64,000 nucleotides of DNA, taken from positions 562,001 through 626,000 of the forward strand of contig CALYLW010000185.1 in the NCBI GenBank assembly GCA_944989445.1, in the 5' to 3' direction. Shown here piece after piece: positions 43,870-54,600 of this stretch. The notes beneath the pieces are model-generated. The model searched no databases and was not told where the DNA came from. It worked only from the letters and a program-made list of their open reading frames with translations. A program made the translations under genes and the position numbers. This DNA comes from Ampullaceana balthica. Its lineage: Eukaryota; Mollusca; Gastropoda; Lymnaeidae. Every line of letters begins with the position of its first letter. Positions within the stretch are counted from its first letter, which is position 1.

Positions 43870-45465
43870 AACAGCATGGGACATGGCGTCAATGACCTAA
43901 ATACCAACAGAAAGGGAAATGGCGTCAATGACCTAAATACCAACAGAAAGGGAAATGGCGTCAATGACCTCAATACCAACAGAAAGGGAAATGGCGTCAA
44001 TGACCTAAATACCAACAGAGAGGGAAATGGCGTCAATGACCTCAATACCAACAGAAAGGGAAATGGCGTCAATGACCTCAATACCAACAGAAAGGGAAAT
44101 GGCGTCAATGACCTCAATACCAACAGAAAGGGTAATGGCGTCAATGACCTCAATACACAGCAAAAGGGAAATGGCGTCAATGAACTCAATACCAACAGAA
44201 TGGGAAATGGCGTCAATGGCCTCAATACACAGGAAAGGGAAATGGCGTCAATGAACTCAATACCAACAGAATGGGAAATGGCGTCAATGACCTCAATACA
44301 CAGGAAAGTGAAATGGCATTAATAAACTCAATACCAACAGAAAGGGAAATGGCGTCAATGACCTCAATACACAGGAAAGGGAAATGGCATTAATAACCTC
44401 AATACCAACAGAAAGGGAAATGGCGTCAATGACCTCAATACCAACAAAAAGAGAAATGGCGTCAATGACCTCAATACCAACAGAAAGGGAAATGGCGTTA
44501 ATGACCTCAATACCAACAGAAAGGGAAATGGCGTCAATGACCTCAATACCAACAGAAAGGGAAATGGCGTCTATGACCTCAATACCAACAGAAAGGGAAA
44601 TGACGTCAATGACCTCAATACACAGGAAAGGGAAATGGCGTCAATGACCTCAATACCAACAGAAAGGGAAATGGCGTCAATGACCTCAATACACAGAAAG
44701 GGAAATGGCATTAATAACCTCAATACCAACAGAAAGGGAAATGGCGTCAATGACCTCAATACACAGGAAAGGGAAATGGCATTAATAACCTCATACACAG
44801 GAAAGGGAAATGGCATTAATAACCTCATACACAGGAAAGGGAAAAGGGCATTAATAACCTCATACACAGGAAAGGGAAAAGGGCATTAATAACCTCATAC
44901 ACAGGAAAGGGAAATGGCATTAATAACCTCATACACAGGAAAGGGAAAAGGGCATTAATAACCTCATACACAGGAAAGGGAAATGGCATTAATAACCTCA
45001 ATACAAACAGAATGGGAAATTGGCGTCAATGACCTCAATACACAGGAAAGGGAAATGGCATTAATAACCTCAATACAAACAGAATTGGAAATGGCGTCAA
45101 TGACCTCAATACACAGGAAAGGGAAATGGCATTAATAACCTCATACACAGGAAAGGGAAATGGCATTAATAACCCCATACACAGGAAAGGGAAAAGGGCA
45201 TTAATAACTTCATACACAGGAAAGGGAAATGTCATTAATAACCTCAATACAAACAGAATGGGAAATGGCGTCAATGACCTCAATACACAGAAAGGGAAAT
45301 GGCATTAATAACCTCAATACAACAGAATGGGAAATGGCGTCATTGACTCAATACAAAGGAAAGGGAAATGGCATTAATAACCTCAATACAAACAGAATGG
45401 GAAATGGCGTGAATGACCTCAATACACAGAAAGGGAAATGGCATTAATAACCTCAATACACAGGA
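43870..45465. repeat. 36-bp minisatellite (with 33-34 bp variants), about 45 copies, RT-derived
   Basis: First ~700 bp are 36-bp units, parts ggcgtcaatgacctcaatac and caacagaaagggaaat. Later units alternate with ~34-bp forms, atacacaggaaagggaaatg and gcattaataacctc. In one frame the unit reads TEWEMA(S/L)(M/I)TSIHRKG. The last copy runs without a break into the RT gene as ALITSIHRNGSKLQCSHY, so the unit is a copy of the RT segment that normally precedes the NYRGISLL box (W..A.I.PI.K.G). Confidence 0.9.
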
Positions 45466-45539
45466 ACGGATCCAAACTTCAATGCTCACATTACAGAGGA
45501 ATCTCCCTATTAAATGTTTCCTACAAAATTCTGACGAAA

Positions 45540-46034
45540 CTTATAGCCAAAAGACTGCATCCATATGCTGAACTTATAGCCAAAAGACTACATCCATATG
45601 CTGAACTTATAGCCAAAAGACTACATCCATATGCTGAACTTATATCCAAAAGACTACATCCATATGGTGAACTTATATCCAAAAGACTGCATCCATATGG
45701 TGAACTTATATCCAAAAGACTGCATCCATATGGTGAACTTATATCCAAAAGACTGCATCCATATGGTGAACTTATATCCAAAAGACTGCATCCATATGGT
45801 GAACTTATATCCAAAAGACTGCATCCATATGGTGAACTTATATCCAAAAGACTGCATCCATATGCTGAACTTATAGCCAAAAGACTGCATCCATATGGTG
45901 AACTTATATCCAAAAGACTACATCCATATGCTGAACTTATAGCCAAAAGACTACATCCATATGCTGAACTTATAGCCACAAGACTACATCCATATGGTGA
46001 ACTTATATCCACAAGACTACATCCATATGCTGAA
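45540..46034 (+). repeat. 33-bp in-frame tandem array inside the RT gene, 15 copies
   Basis: Exactly 495 bp, 15 units of 33 bp (cttatatccaaaagactgca plus tccatatggtgaa), encoding L-I-(A/S)-K-R-L-H-P-Y-(A/G)-E repeats. The single-copy ancestor is the RT segment just after ISLLN (normally L..RL.PY.E). The frame is unbroken throughout; edge units read IAK...YAE and centre units ISK...YGE. Confidence 0.97.
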
Positions 46035-46109
46035 GAAATGTTAGGAGACTACCAATGTGGATTCAGACAAAACAGATCAATAACTGATCAAATTTTCACC
46101 ATCAGATGC

Positions 46110-46163
46110 ATATTAGAGAAATGCTATGAATACAACATATTAGAGAAATGCTATGAATACAAC
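46110..46163 (+). repeat. 27-bp in-frame tandem duplication in the RT gene
   Basis: Two identical 27-bp copies (46110-46136 and 46137-46163) encoding ILEKCYEYN. Third codon-multiple expansion in the same gene. Confidence 0.95.
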
Positions 46164-47245
46164 AACCCAGTACATCAACTATATGTAGATTATAAAATGG
46201 CCCATGACAGCATCAAAAGTAAATATCTATATGAAACGCTGCAGGAGTTTGGCATACCCAACAAACTGACAAGAATGATATATGTCACGTGAAACAACTC
46301 AAAAATCAAAGTTAACGTTCAAGTAGAATACTCAAGGGAATTTAGGATTAGTCAAGGACTAAGGCAGGGAGACTCACTATCTTGTATGCTTTTTAACTTA
46401 ACGTTAGAAAGAGTTATTAGAAACATAAATATCGACACTCGAGGAACAATAACTGGATACTTCCTGAGGGAACCTCAAGAACCAAAAGCTATTGGCTTTT
46501 TCTATAGCCAACCCATCCAGTACCTTGCATGTGCTAATGACATAGCCCTGATTGCTAAAAGTACTAAAGACATATCAAAGTCATACATTGTATTAGAAGA
46601 TGCATCACTGCAAGCAGAGCTGGAAGTCAACAACCAAAAAACAAAATACCCGACCCTAGAAAGAGAAGAAACGACAGGTGAAGACATTAAAATTAGGAAC
46701 TAGACTTTTGAAAAAGTAAATCAATTCAAATACCTAGGATCAATACTAAATGAAAGGAATGAATTAATGATAGAGATCAAAGAAAGAATATAAGAAAACT
46801 CTTTATAAAACGATAATCAGACCAGCTATAACATATGCAAGTGAAACTTGGTCCTTAACAAAAACTGCAGAAAACCTGTAAATACATGGGAGAGGAAGGT
46901 TCTCAGGAAAATATATGGACCAACAAAGGATGAGTTTGGATGGAGAATAAGAACCAACCATGAACTATACAATCTATATCAGGATAAAGGGCGGACTGCG
47001 CTGGGCAGGACACCTAGAAAGAATGTCAAATGAGAGAGGAGTAAAGAGGGTACACCACCAAAACCCCAGAGGAAAACGGCTCAAGAGAAGACCTAGGCTT
47101 AGATGGTTAGATGATGTAGATAAAGATCTACAACAACTGGGCGTCCAATATTGGAGAAGAAAGGCGTTGATAAGAACTGATTGGAGGAGGTCGTGAGGCA
47201 GGCCCAAGCCCTACATGGGCTGTAGCGCCACCTGGAGGGATGGAC

Positions 47246-48334
47246 TAAAACTTCAGGAGAGATTCAGTGTCAGCTAACTCGGGATGCTCGACATTCTTCA
47301 TTTCAAGAAAAGTCCGGATTTCGCTCAGACAAGCCGCAAATTGGATGAGCACTTCCCCCTTGACAACCAATTCACGTTGCTGTGCAGAAGCAGACCAGCA
47401 TAATTATTCATAACCTCATCAAGCAATGTTTTAAACTGGCGATCATTTAACGCTCGGGCTACCATAAAGTTGACTACCCGAACCACCAGCGACATCATCT
47501 CACCAATCTATCGCCACACATCTGAGCACAAAGCACCTCCTCATGTAGGATGCAATGAAAGCTTAGGATGCGTCTATTTTCAAGCTCACGAAGAAGAGTG
47601 ACAAATCCTCTGTTTTTCCCCACCATTCACGGAGCACCATCAGTGAAGGACTCGAATAAATCCTGCCCTCTTGTTGGGCCCGTCATAGACAAAACAGCAA
47701 GACTTTCCTCATATAATGTTTTACCGACAACATACCCTGCAACCACGATAAATGTGGGATAAATTACTTATGTCTGTTGACTCATCATAAACGAGAGAGA
47801 AAAACGGTGCCGCATTTATGTCCTTCACTTGCATATCCTCAATTTGATTTGACATCATGATGCTACGATCGTGAACAGTTCTTGCCGACAGAGGCATTTC
47901 TTTTATTCGTTTAATTATTTTGTCCTCATTGGAGAAGTCATCAAAAAGTTCATTGGCAACATCAAGCATGAATGATTTGGCATACTCCCAATCTGTGAAT
48001 GGCTTTCCGTTTCTTACAATAGCTAAAGCGCCAGCAAAGCTACCCGAATTCCAGTCACTTGTTGGGTTCAAACACGGATTTGCTGCTGACTAGCTTACAC
48101 TCTTGATAGCAATTCTTGACATGCTTTCTTCCTGCTGTCTCCCTCAGGATATTTCAATGCAAATGTAGAATGGCTTGTCTTGGAAGTGTCTCTTTACATT
48201 TGACCGTTTCTTAGACGTAATTTTATCACTGCATATTAAACACACCGCAAACCCATTCTCTCTATAAAGGCAAATTCCTCCGTCCATTCCTGAGGAAAAG
48301 TACGATACTCATCGTCTTTCTTTCTTGTAGCCAT
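47246..48334 (-). pseudogene. hAT transposase, N-terminal part (BED-type finger and start of catalytic domain)
   Basis: Start MATRKKDDEYRTFPQEW at 48334. A zinc-finger follows, recovered over a frameshift: CLICSD...KRHFQDKH, C-x2-C with H-x4-H spacing. Then YPEGDSRKKACQELLSR, GALAIVRNGKPFTDWEY, MPLSARTVHDRSIMMSNQ and FFSLVYDESTDIS with the catalytic-type Asp. Downstream degraded remnants include FHCILHEEVLCAQ (usual FHCIIHQEALC) and FLEMKNVEHPELADTESLL (across frames). Several frameshifts and stops. The coding sequence breaks off at 47246 exactly where the retroelement insert begins. Confidence 0.82.
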
Positions 48335-48949
48335 CTTGTCAAAAAGGTTTCTAAAATTAGTTAGCTTAGAACGCGATTAAAACGAAAGTTTACTTTCTGA
48401 TCCGACGACAATCTGTTGTGCGGACCCTTTTACACATGCACACATCGTCCGCTGTTTTCGACAGCAATATACACCAACCCCACTTGAACAATGTATTTTT
48501 GCCACTTTTTTACAGAAATCACTGCGATCACTTTGATTCCGAATTTCAAATCTCTCTCCCTTAAATAGCAATCTAACTCCTAAGGTTACTAACCCATGCC
48601 CTTGATTATTTCATGTATTATATCACGTATGGCTCTCATCATTACTTTTCGGATAGAATTGATTGGTCAATCAACATGCAACCTCCAAAAATTTTCCCGC
48701 TTTCAAATTTTCAATAATGTTTTAAGCCATAAAATAGAAAATAATTAAAAAGGATATTTGACTTAGGACGAGTTTTTTTGTTGTTTTTTTAAATTAAAAA
48801 ATGATTTTTTCCCAATAATTATTTAGATCAAAGGAGTCTGAAGTTACATTTTTTAAAATAGTGATCATTTTTCTGCGAGCCATATGCAGCTATCAAAAGA
48901 GCCATATATATGGCTCGCGAGCCATGGTTTACCAACCCCTGATATAGAG

Positions 48950-49240
48950 TACTGTACCAAAGTATTAAGAGAGAGAAGATGGAATATGAGATATACCAGT
49001 GAATGGACGTAGAGCTGACCAGTAGATGGCCATTGAACTGACCAGTAGATGGGCATGGCGCTGACCATTTGGTGGACTTGGAGCTGAACAGTGAATGGCC
49101 CTGGAGCTGGCCAGTAGATGACCATTGAACTGACCAGTAGATGGGCATGGCGCTGACCATTTGGTGGACTTGGAGCTGACCAGTGAATGGCCCTGGAGCT
49201 GGCCAGTAGATGGCCATTGAACTGACCAGTAGATGGACGT
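48950..49240. repeat. Dispersed repeat, copy 2 (left part), with internal minisatellite
   Basis: 49005-49235 holds units based on ctgaccagtagatgggcatg and ctgaccatttggtggacttg in an ordered ~113-bp higher-order pair (seen at 49020-49130 and 49133-49230). Related to 33980-34120. Interrupted at 49240 by a retroelement and continuing at 50085. Confidence 0.75.
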
Positions 49241-50043
49241 TGCCGTTGATGAATATGTCAACAAAATCATACACAGTGAGCCGCTTTACTTACCTTGGCA
49301 GCACACTGTCCCAAAAGGCCAATATTGATGACGAGGTGAACACGAGAATCTCAAAGGCCAGCGCAGCACTCGGTAGATTGCATGACAATGTCTGGAACAG
49401 AAGGGGAATCAGCACCCAAACAAAACTAAAAATATACAGAGCTGTAGTGCTCCCCACATTATTATATGCATGTGAAACTTGGATTGTATACCAACGCCAT
49501 GCGAGGTTGCTGAACCACTTCCACACCAAAAGCCTTAGAAAAATTCTCAATATAAAATGGCAGGAAAAAGTTCCAGACACCGAAATATTAGCCAGGTCAG
49601 GACTCCCCAGCATCCACACTATCCTCATGCAAAGCCAACTACGCTGGGTGGGGCATCTAGTGCGCATGCCCGACCATCGCCTACCCAAGAGGCTCTTCTA
49701 TGGTGAGCTTACCGAAGGGCATAGAGCACGCGGAGGTCCACGAAAGCGCTACAAGGATGCACTTAAAACTGCTCTGAAGGCCTTCGACATCGGACATGAC
49801 TCCTGGGAAGCAGCAGCCAGTAACCGAGCCCACTGGCGCTCTACGATATGGAATGGCGCAGCTGTCTGTGAAGCTAATAGACAACAGGCTGCCAAGTTAA
49901 AACGCCAGGCCAGAAAGGAACGTAACCAAAACCCCCCTGAAGTGACCGCTTCTATCTCTTGTCCGACATGCGGATGCCTCTTTCGTGCAAAAATAGGGTT
50001 AATAAGCCACCAGAGAACACATGTGGCGGCCCAGCAAATATGA
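49241..50043 (+). pseudogene. RT C-terminal region plus C2H2 finger (5'-truncated)
   Basis: Continuous open frame through the whole fragment: FTYLGSTLSQKANIDDEVN, RGISTQTKLKIYRAVVLPT, LLYACETWIVYQRHARLLNH, SLRKILNIKWQEKVPDTEI, LRWVGHLVRMPDHRLPKRLF, GGPRKRYKDALKTALKAF. It ends with a C2H2 finger, CPTCGCLFRAKIGLISHQRT-H (C-x2-C, H-x4-H type), and stop at 50041-50043. This is the thumb/C-terminal part of a non-LTR ORF2. The catalytic palm is absent, so it is a relic although the frame is intact, indicating a fairly recent insertion. Confidence 0.85.
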
Positions 50044-50084
50044 TGAGAGGGGTCATCGTCGATCACGACGGGTTGAACAACAAC
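49241..50084 (+). mobile_element. Non-LTR retrotransposon 3' fragment with 10-bp TSD
   Basis: 844-bp, 5'-truncated element bounded by perfect direct repeats agatggacgt (49231-49240 and 50085-50094). The 3' end is gggttgaacaacaac, a short simple tail. The target is the minisatellite of the dispersed repeat. A clean example of target-primed insertion. Confidence 0.85.
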
Positions 50085-50290
50085 AGATGGACGTAGAGCT
50101 GACCAGTGAATGGGTCAACAGACCTGTACAACAGATGGGGAAAAAGCTGTTAACTCGATGTGTGTTTGACTGTTTGACAGATCAAGTTAAAACATGGATG
50201 GCTGGCGGCAGACGACTCCTTGGTTGTGTAGGACTGACGAGCCGAGAACCGCTGGAGTCAAGTTGAAGCATAAATGGAGAAGATATTTTG
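50085..50290. repeat. Dispersed repeat, copy 2 (right part)
   Basis: Resumes with gatggacgtagagctgaccagtg after the TSD, then a tail with tttgactgtttgacagatcaagtt and cgagaaccgctgga. These align in order with 34140-34250. Confidence 0.65.
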
Positions 50291-50671
50291 AACCAGTTCC
50301 GTCACGCATGAGTGGCCACGGTTTACCTGGAGTCAACAGGCGGTCCAGGTAGAGAATATTCAAATGAGGATCTAAAAAAAAGGGGGGGGAGGGTTGAGGT
50401 GGGTATTCCTGGTATGCAAGATCGAGGCGTTGAAATGTGAAAACATTGGATTATTGTGTAATGCGTGCTACACCAGGGCACGGACCAAGGGTTCTCGCAC
50501 GCCAATGCCAGGTATTGAGGTTAACACCAGAAACATTTACCTAAAATGTTAACTTTTATATAACGTGGAGTATCACTTCGAATGATTACCCCTTGTCAAC
50601 GGTAATGAAAAAAATCTTTTCAAACATAAAGCAAACTAAATGACATATAATTTACATATATCATTCGACAT
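50291..50671. other. Unique DNA, no gene seen
   Basis: A/G homopolymer run at 50370-50390. No recognisable gene. Confidence 0.4.
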
Positions 50672-50792
50672 GTGTACACAATCACGTATACATCTGTAAT
50701 ACAATATGTGGGTATACACAATCACGTATACATCTGTAATACAATATGTGGGTTTACACAATCACGTGAACATATGTAACCTAATATGTGCA
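50672..50792. repeat. 40-bp tandem repeat, 3 copies
   Basis: tacacaatcacgtatacatc begins at 50675, 50715 and 50755. First two copies are nearly identical; the third is diverged (cacgtgaacatatg). Confidence 0.9.
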
Positions 50793-50919
50793 CAGAGAAC
50801 TAGCTTTAAAGGAAAGAACTACTGTCTGGAACGATTCGGTCCAGCATTGAAATCTTGGACATTCCGGAGTCAAACCTGACCGTCTCCATAAGACGCCATA
50901 CTCTTATTTACACGTTATA

Positions 50920-51415
50920 CCCCATGAGTGGACACACGTTATACCCCCATGGCTGGACACACGTTATACCCCCATGGCTGGACACAGGTTATACCACCAT
51001 GGCTGGACACACGTTATACCCCCATGGCTGGACACACGTTATAACAACATGGCTGGACACACGTTATAACACCATGGCTGGACACACGTTATACCCCCAT
51101 GACTGGACACACGTTATACCCCCATGACTGGACACACGTTATACCCCCATGACTGGACACACGTTATACCCCCATGGCTGGACACACGTTATACCCCATG
51201 GCTGGACACACGTTATACCCCCATGGCTGGACACACGTTATACCCCCATGGCTGGACACACGTTATAACACCATGGCTGGACACACGTTATAACACCATG
51301 GCTGGACACACGTTATAACACCATGGCTAGACACACGTTATAACACCATGGCTGGACACACGTTATAACACCATGGCTGGACACACGTTATACCACCATG
51401 GCTGGACACAGGCGT
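50920..51415. repeat. 25-bp minisatellite, about 20 copies
   Basis: Unit ggctggacacacgttatacc plus cccat. Variants ataacacc and atgactgg are clustered. Read-through plus frames of 64-90 codons are trivial. Confidence 0.95.
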
Positions 51416-51655
51416 TGTTTTCCATCCATTAGTGTTAATGTCGTGACTACTCGGGGGGGGGGCGGGGGATGGCATTATGTTATTATTGTGTTGACCTGTT
51501 TGAGTTATAACTTTAAATATATTGGTCAAACTCGAGTGCCCAGTTGTCTGTACAGGTAAATACAGTTGAACACACAAGTTGAACACGCAAGTTGAACACA
51601 TCAATTGTAATACACTGGTCTATAAAAAGTTCTATAAAGTAGCCTATTGACTGAA
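51416..51655. other. Spacer with a 14-bp triple repeat
   Basis: G run at 51451-51467 and gttgaacacacaa-type 14-bp units, three copies at 51563-51606. Confidence 0.6.
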
Positions 51656-54600
51656 AGAGTATATAACGTACTATATAGGTCCTAGGAGTATATAACGTAC
51701 TATATAGGTCCTGGGAGTATATAACGTACTATATAAGTCCTAGGAGTATATAACGTACTATATAGGTCCTAGGAGTATATAACGTACTATATAGGTCCTG
51801 GGAGTATATAACGTACTATATAGGTCCTAGGAGTATATAACGTACTATATAGGTCCTAGGAGTGTATAACGTACTATATAGGTCCTAGGAGTGTATAACG
51901 TACTATATAGGTCCTAGGAGTATATAACGTACTATATAGGTCCTAGGAGTATATAACGTACTATATTGGTCCTAGGAGTATATAACGTACTATATAGGTC
52001 CTAGGAGTATATAACGTACTAAATAGGTCCTAGGAGTATATAACGTACTATATAGGTCCTAGGAGTGTATAACGTACTATATAGGTCCTAGGAGTATATA
52101 ACGTACTATATAGGTCCTAGGTGTATATAACGTACTATATAGGTCCTAGGAGTGTATAACGTACTATATAGGTCTTAGGAGTATATAACGTACTATATAG
52201 GTCCTAGGAGTGTATAACGTACTATATAGGTCCTAGGAGTATATAACGTACTATATAGGTCCTAGGAGTATATAACCGAATATATAGGTCCTAGGAGTAT
52301 ATAACGTACTATATACGTCCAAGGAGTATATAACGTACTATATAGGTCCTAGGAGTATATAACGTACTATATAGGTCCTAGGAGTATATAACGTACTATA
52401 TAAGTCCTAGGAGTGTATAACGTACTATATAGGTCGTAGGAGTATATAACGTACTATATAGGTCCTAGGAGTGTATAACGTACTATATAGGTCCTAGGTG
52501 TATATAACGTACTATATAGGTCCTAGGAGTGTATAACGTACTATATAGATCCTAGGAGTATATAACGTACTATATAGGTCCTAGGAGTATATAACGTACT
52601 ATATAGGTCCTTGGAGTATATAACGTACTATATAGGTCCTAGGAGTGTATAACGTACTATATAGGTCCTAGGAGTATATAACGTATTATATAGGTCCTAG
52701 GAGTATATAACGTACTATATATGTCCTAGGAGTATATAACGTACTATATAGGTCCTAGGAGTATATAATGTACTATATAGGTCCTAGGAGTATATAACGT
52801 ACTATATAGGTCCTAGGAGTATATAACGTACTATATAGGTCCTAGGAGTATATAACGTACTATATAGGTCCTAGGAGTATATAACGTACTATATAGGTCC
52901 TAGGAGTATATAACTTACTATATAGGTCATAGGAGTATATAACGTACTATATAGGTCCTAGGAGTATATAACATACTATATAGGTCCTAGGAGTATATAA
53001 CGTACTATATAGGTCCTAGGAGTATATAACGTACTATGAAGGTCCTATGAGTATATAACGTACTATATAGGTCCTAGGTGTATATAACGTACTATATAGG
53101 TCCTAGGAGTGTATAACGTACTATGTAGGTCCTAGGAGTATATAACGTACTATATAGGTCCTAGGAGTATATAACGTACTATATAGGTCCTAGGAGTATA
53201 TAACGTACTATGAAGGTCCTATGAGTATATAACGTACTATATAGGTCCTAGGTGTATATAACGTACTATATAGGTCCTAGGAGTGTATAACGTACTATGT
53301 AGGTCCTAGGAGTATATAACGTACTATATAGGTCCTAGGAGTGTATAACGTACTATATACGTCCTAGGAGTATATTACGTACTATATATGTCCTAGGAGT
53401 ATATAACGTACTATATAGGTCCTAGGAGTATATAACGTACTATATAGGTCCTAGGAGTATATAACATACTATATAGGTCCTAGGAGTATATAGCGTACTA
53501 TATAGGTCCTAGGAGTATATAACGTACTATATAGGTCCTATGAGTATATAAAGTACTATATAGGTCCTAGGAGTATATAACGTACTATATAGGTACTAGG
53601 AGTGATTAACGTACTATATAGGTCCTAGGAGTGTATAACGTACTATAAAGGTCCTAGGAGTATATAACGTACTATATAGGACCTAGGAGTATATAACATA
53701 CTATATAGGTCCTAGGAGTATATTACGTACTATATAGGTCCTAGGAGTATATAACGTACTATATAGGTCCTATGAGTATATAACGTACTATATAGGTCCT
53801 AGGAGTATATAACGTACTATATAGGTCCTAGGAGTATATAACCTACTATATAGGTCCTAGGAGTGTATAACGTACTATATAGGTCCTAGGAGTATTTAAC
53901 GTACTATATAGGTCTTAGGAGTGTATAACGTACTATATAGGTCCTAGGAGTATATAAAATACTATATAGGTCCTAGGAGTATATAACGTACTATATAGGT
54001 CCTAGGAGTGTATAACGTACTATATAGGTCCTAGGAGTATAAAACGTACTATATAGGTCCTAGGAGAATATAACGTACTATATAGGTCCTATGAGTATAA
54101 AACGTACTATATAGGTCCTAGGAGTATATAACGTACTATATAGGTCCTAGGAGTGTATAACGTACTATATAGGTCCTAGGAGTATATAAACGTACTATAT
54201 AGGTCCTAGGAGAATATAACGTACTATATAGGTCCTAGGAGTGTATAACGTACTATATAGGTCCTAGGAGTATATAACGTACTATATAGGTCCTAGGAGT
54301 ATATAACGTACTATATAGGTCCTAGGAGTATATAACATACTATATAGGTCCTAGGAGTATATAACGTACTATATAGGTCCTAGTGTGTATATAACGTACT
54401 ATATAGGTCCTAGGTGTGTATAACGTACTATATAGGTCCTAGGAGTGTATAACGTACCAAATAGGTCCTAGGAGTATATAACGTACTATATAGGTCCTAG
54501 GAGTGTATATAACTTACTATATAGGTCCTAGGTGTATATAACGTACTATATAATCCTAGGAGTATATAACGTACTATATAGATCCTAGGAGTATATAACG

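Larger units (their letters stand above)
45438..47197 (+). pseudogene. Reverse transcriptase of insert A, with internal tandem expansions, inactive
   Basis: Opens in the minisatellite and reads HYRGISLLNVSYKILTKLIA, then 15 copies of an 11-residue repeat, then MLGDYQCGFRQNRSITDQIF, a 9-residue duplication (ILEKCYEYN twice), VDYKMAHDSI (motif A region), stop near 46290, ISQGLRQGDSLSCMLFNLTL, and LACANDIALIA where family members have YADD; the first catalytic Asp is Asn (aat at 46536-46538). Then KYLGSILNERNE, stops, ERKVLRKIYGP, LRWAGHLERMS, RPRLRWLDDVDKDLQQLGV and the end near 47197. Frameshifts and stops are mostly after 46290. RTE-like by motif style. Confidence 0.85.
43844..47245 (+). mobile_element. 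Insert A: RT-bearing non-LTR retroelement in the hAT gene
   Basis: Flanked by perfect 8-bp repeats taaaactt (43836-43843 and 47246-47253). Removing it joins hAT codons in frame. Plus-strand orientation, 5'-truncated, with no endonuclease domain. Composition: a 1.6-kb minisatellite (43870-45465), the RT gene (45438-47197) with a second internal array, and a short 3' end aggcccaagccctacatggg...tgtagcgcc. No poly-A or microsatellite tail is visible. Confidence 0.82.
41085..48941 (-). mobile_element. hAT DNA transposon (GTF2IRD2/Charlie-like), 7.9 kb with two nested inserts
   Basis: Left end caggggtcaggaaacttttt (from 41085), right end gccatggtttaccaacccct plus g (to 48941). Flanking 8-mers ctatagag (41077-41084) and atatagag (48942-48949) agree at 7 of 8, a good hAT TSD. 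Without its two insertions (41909-43615 and 43844-47245) the element is about 2.75 kb, a usual hAT size. It carries a minus-strand transposase pseudogene in three exonic pieces created by insertion, not by introns. The 34285-34863 element shares its ends. Confidence 0.88.

Noticed and set aside
49290..50066. Minus-strand frames of 67-132 codons
   Set aside because: Antisense shadows of the RT C-terminal/C2H2 fragment, which has the recognisable motifs on the plus strand.
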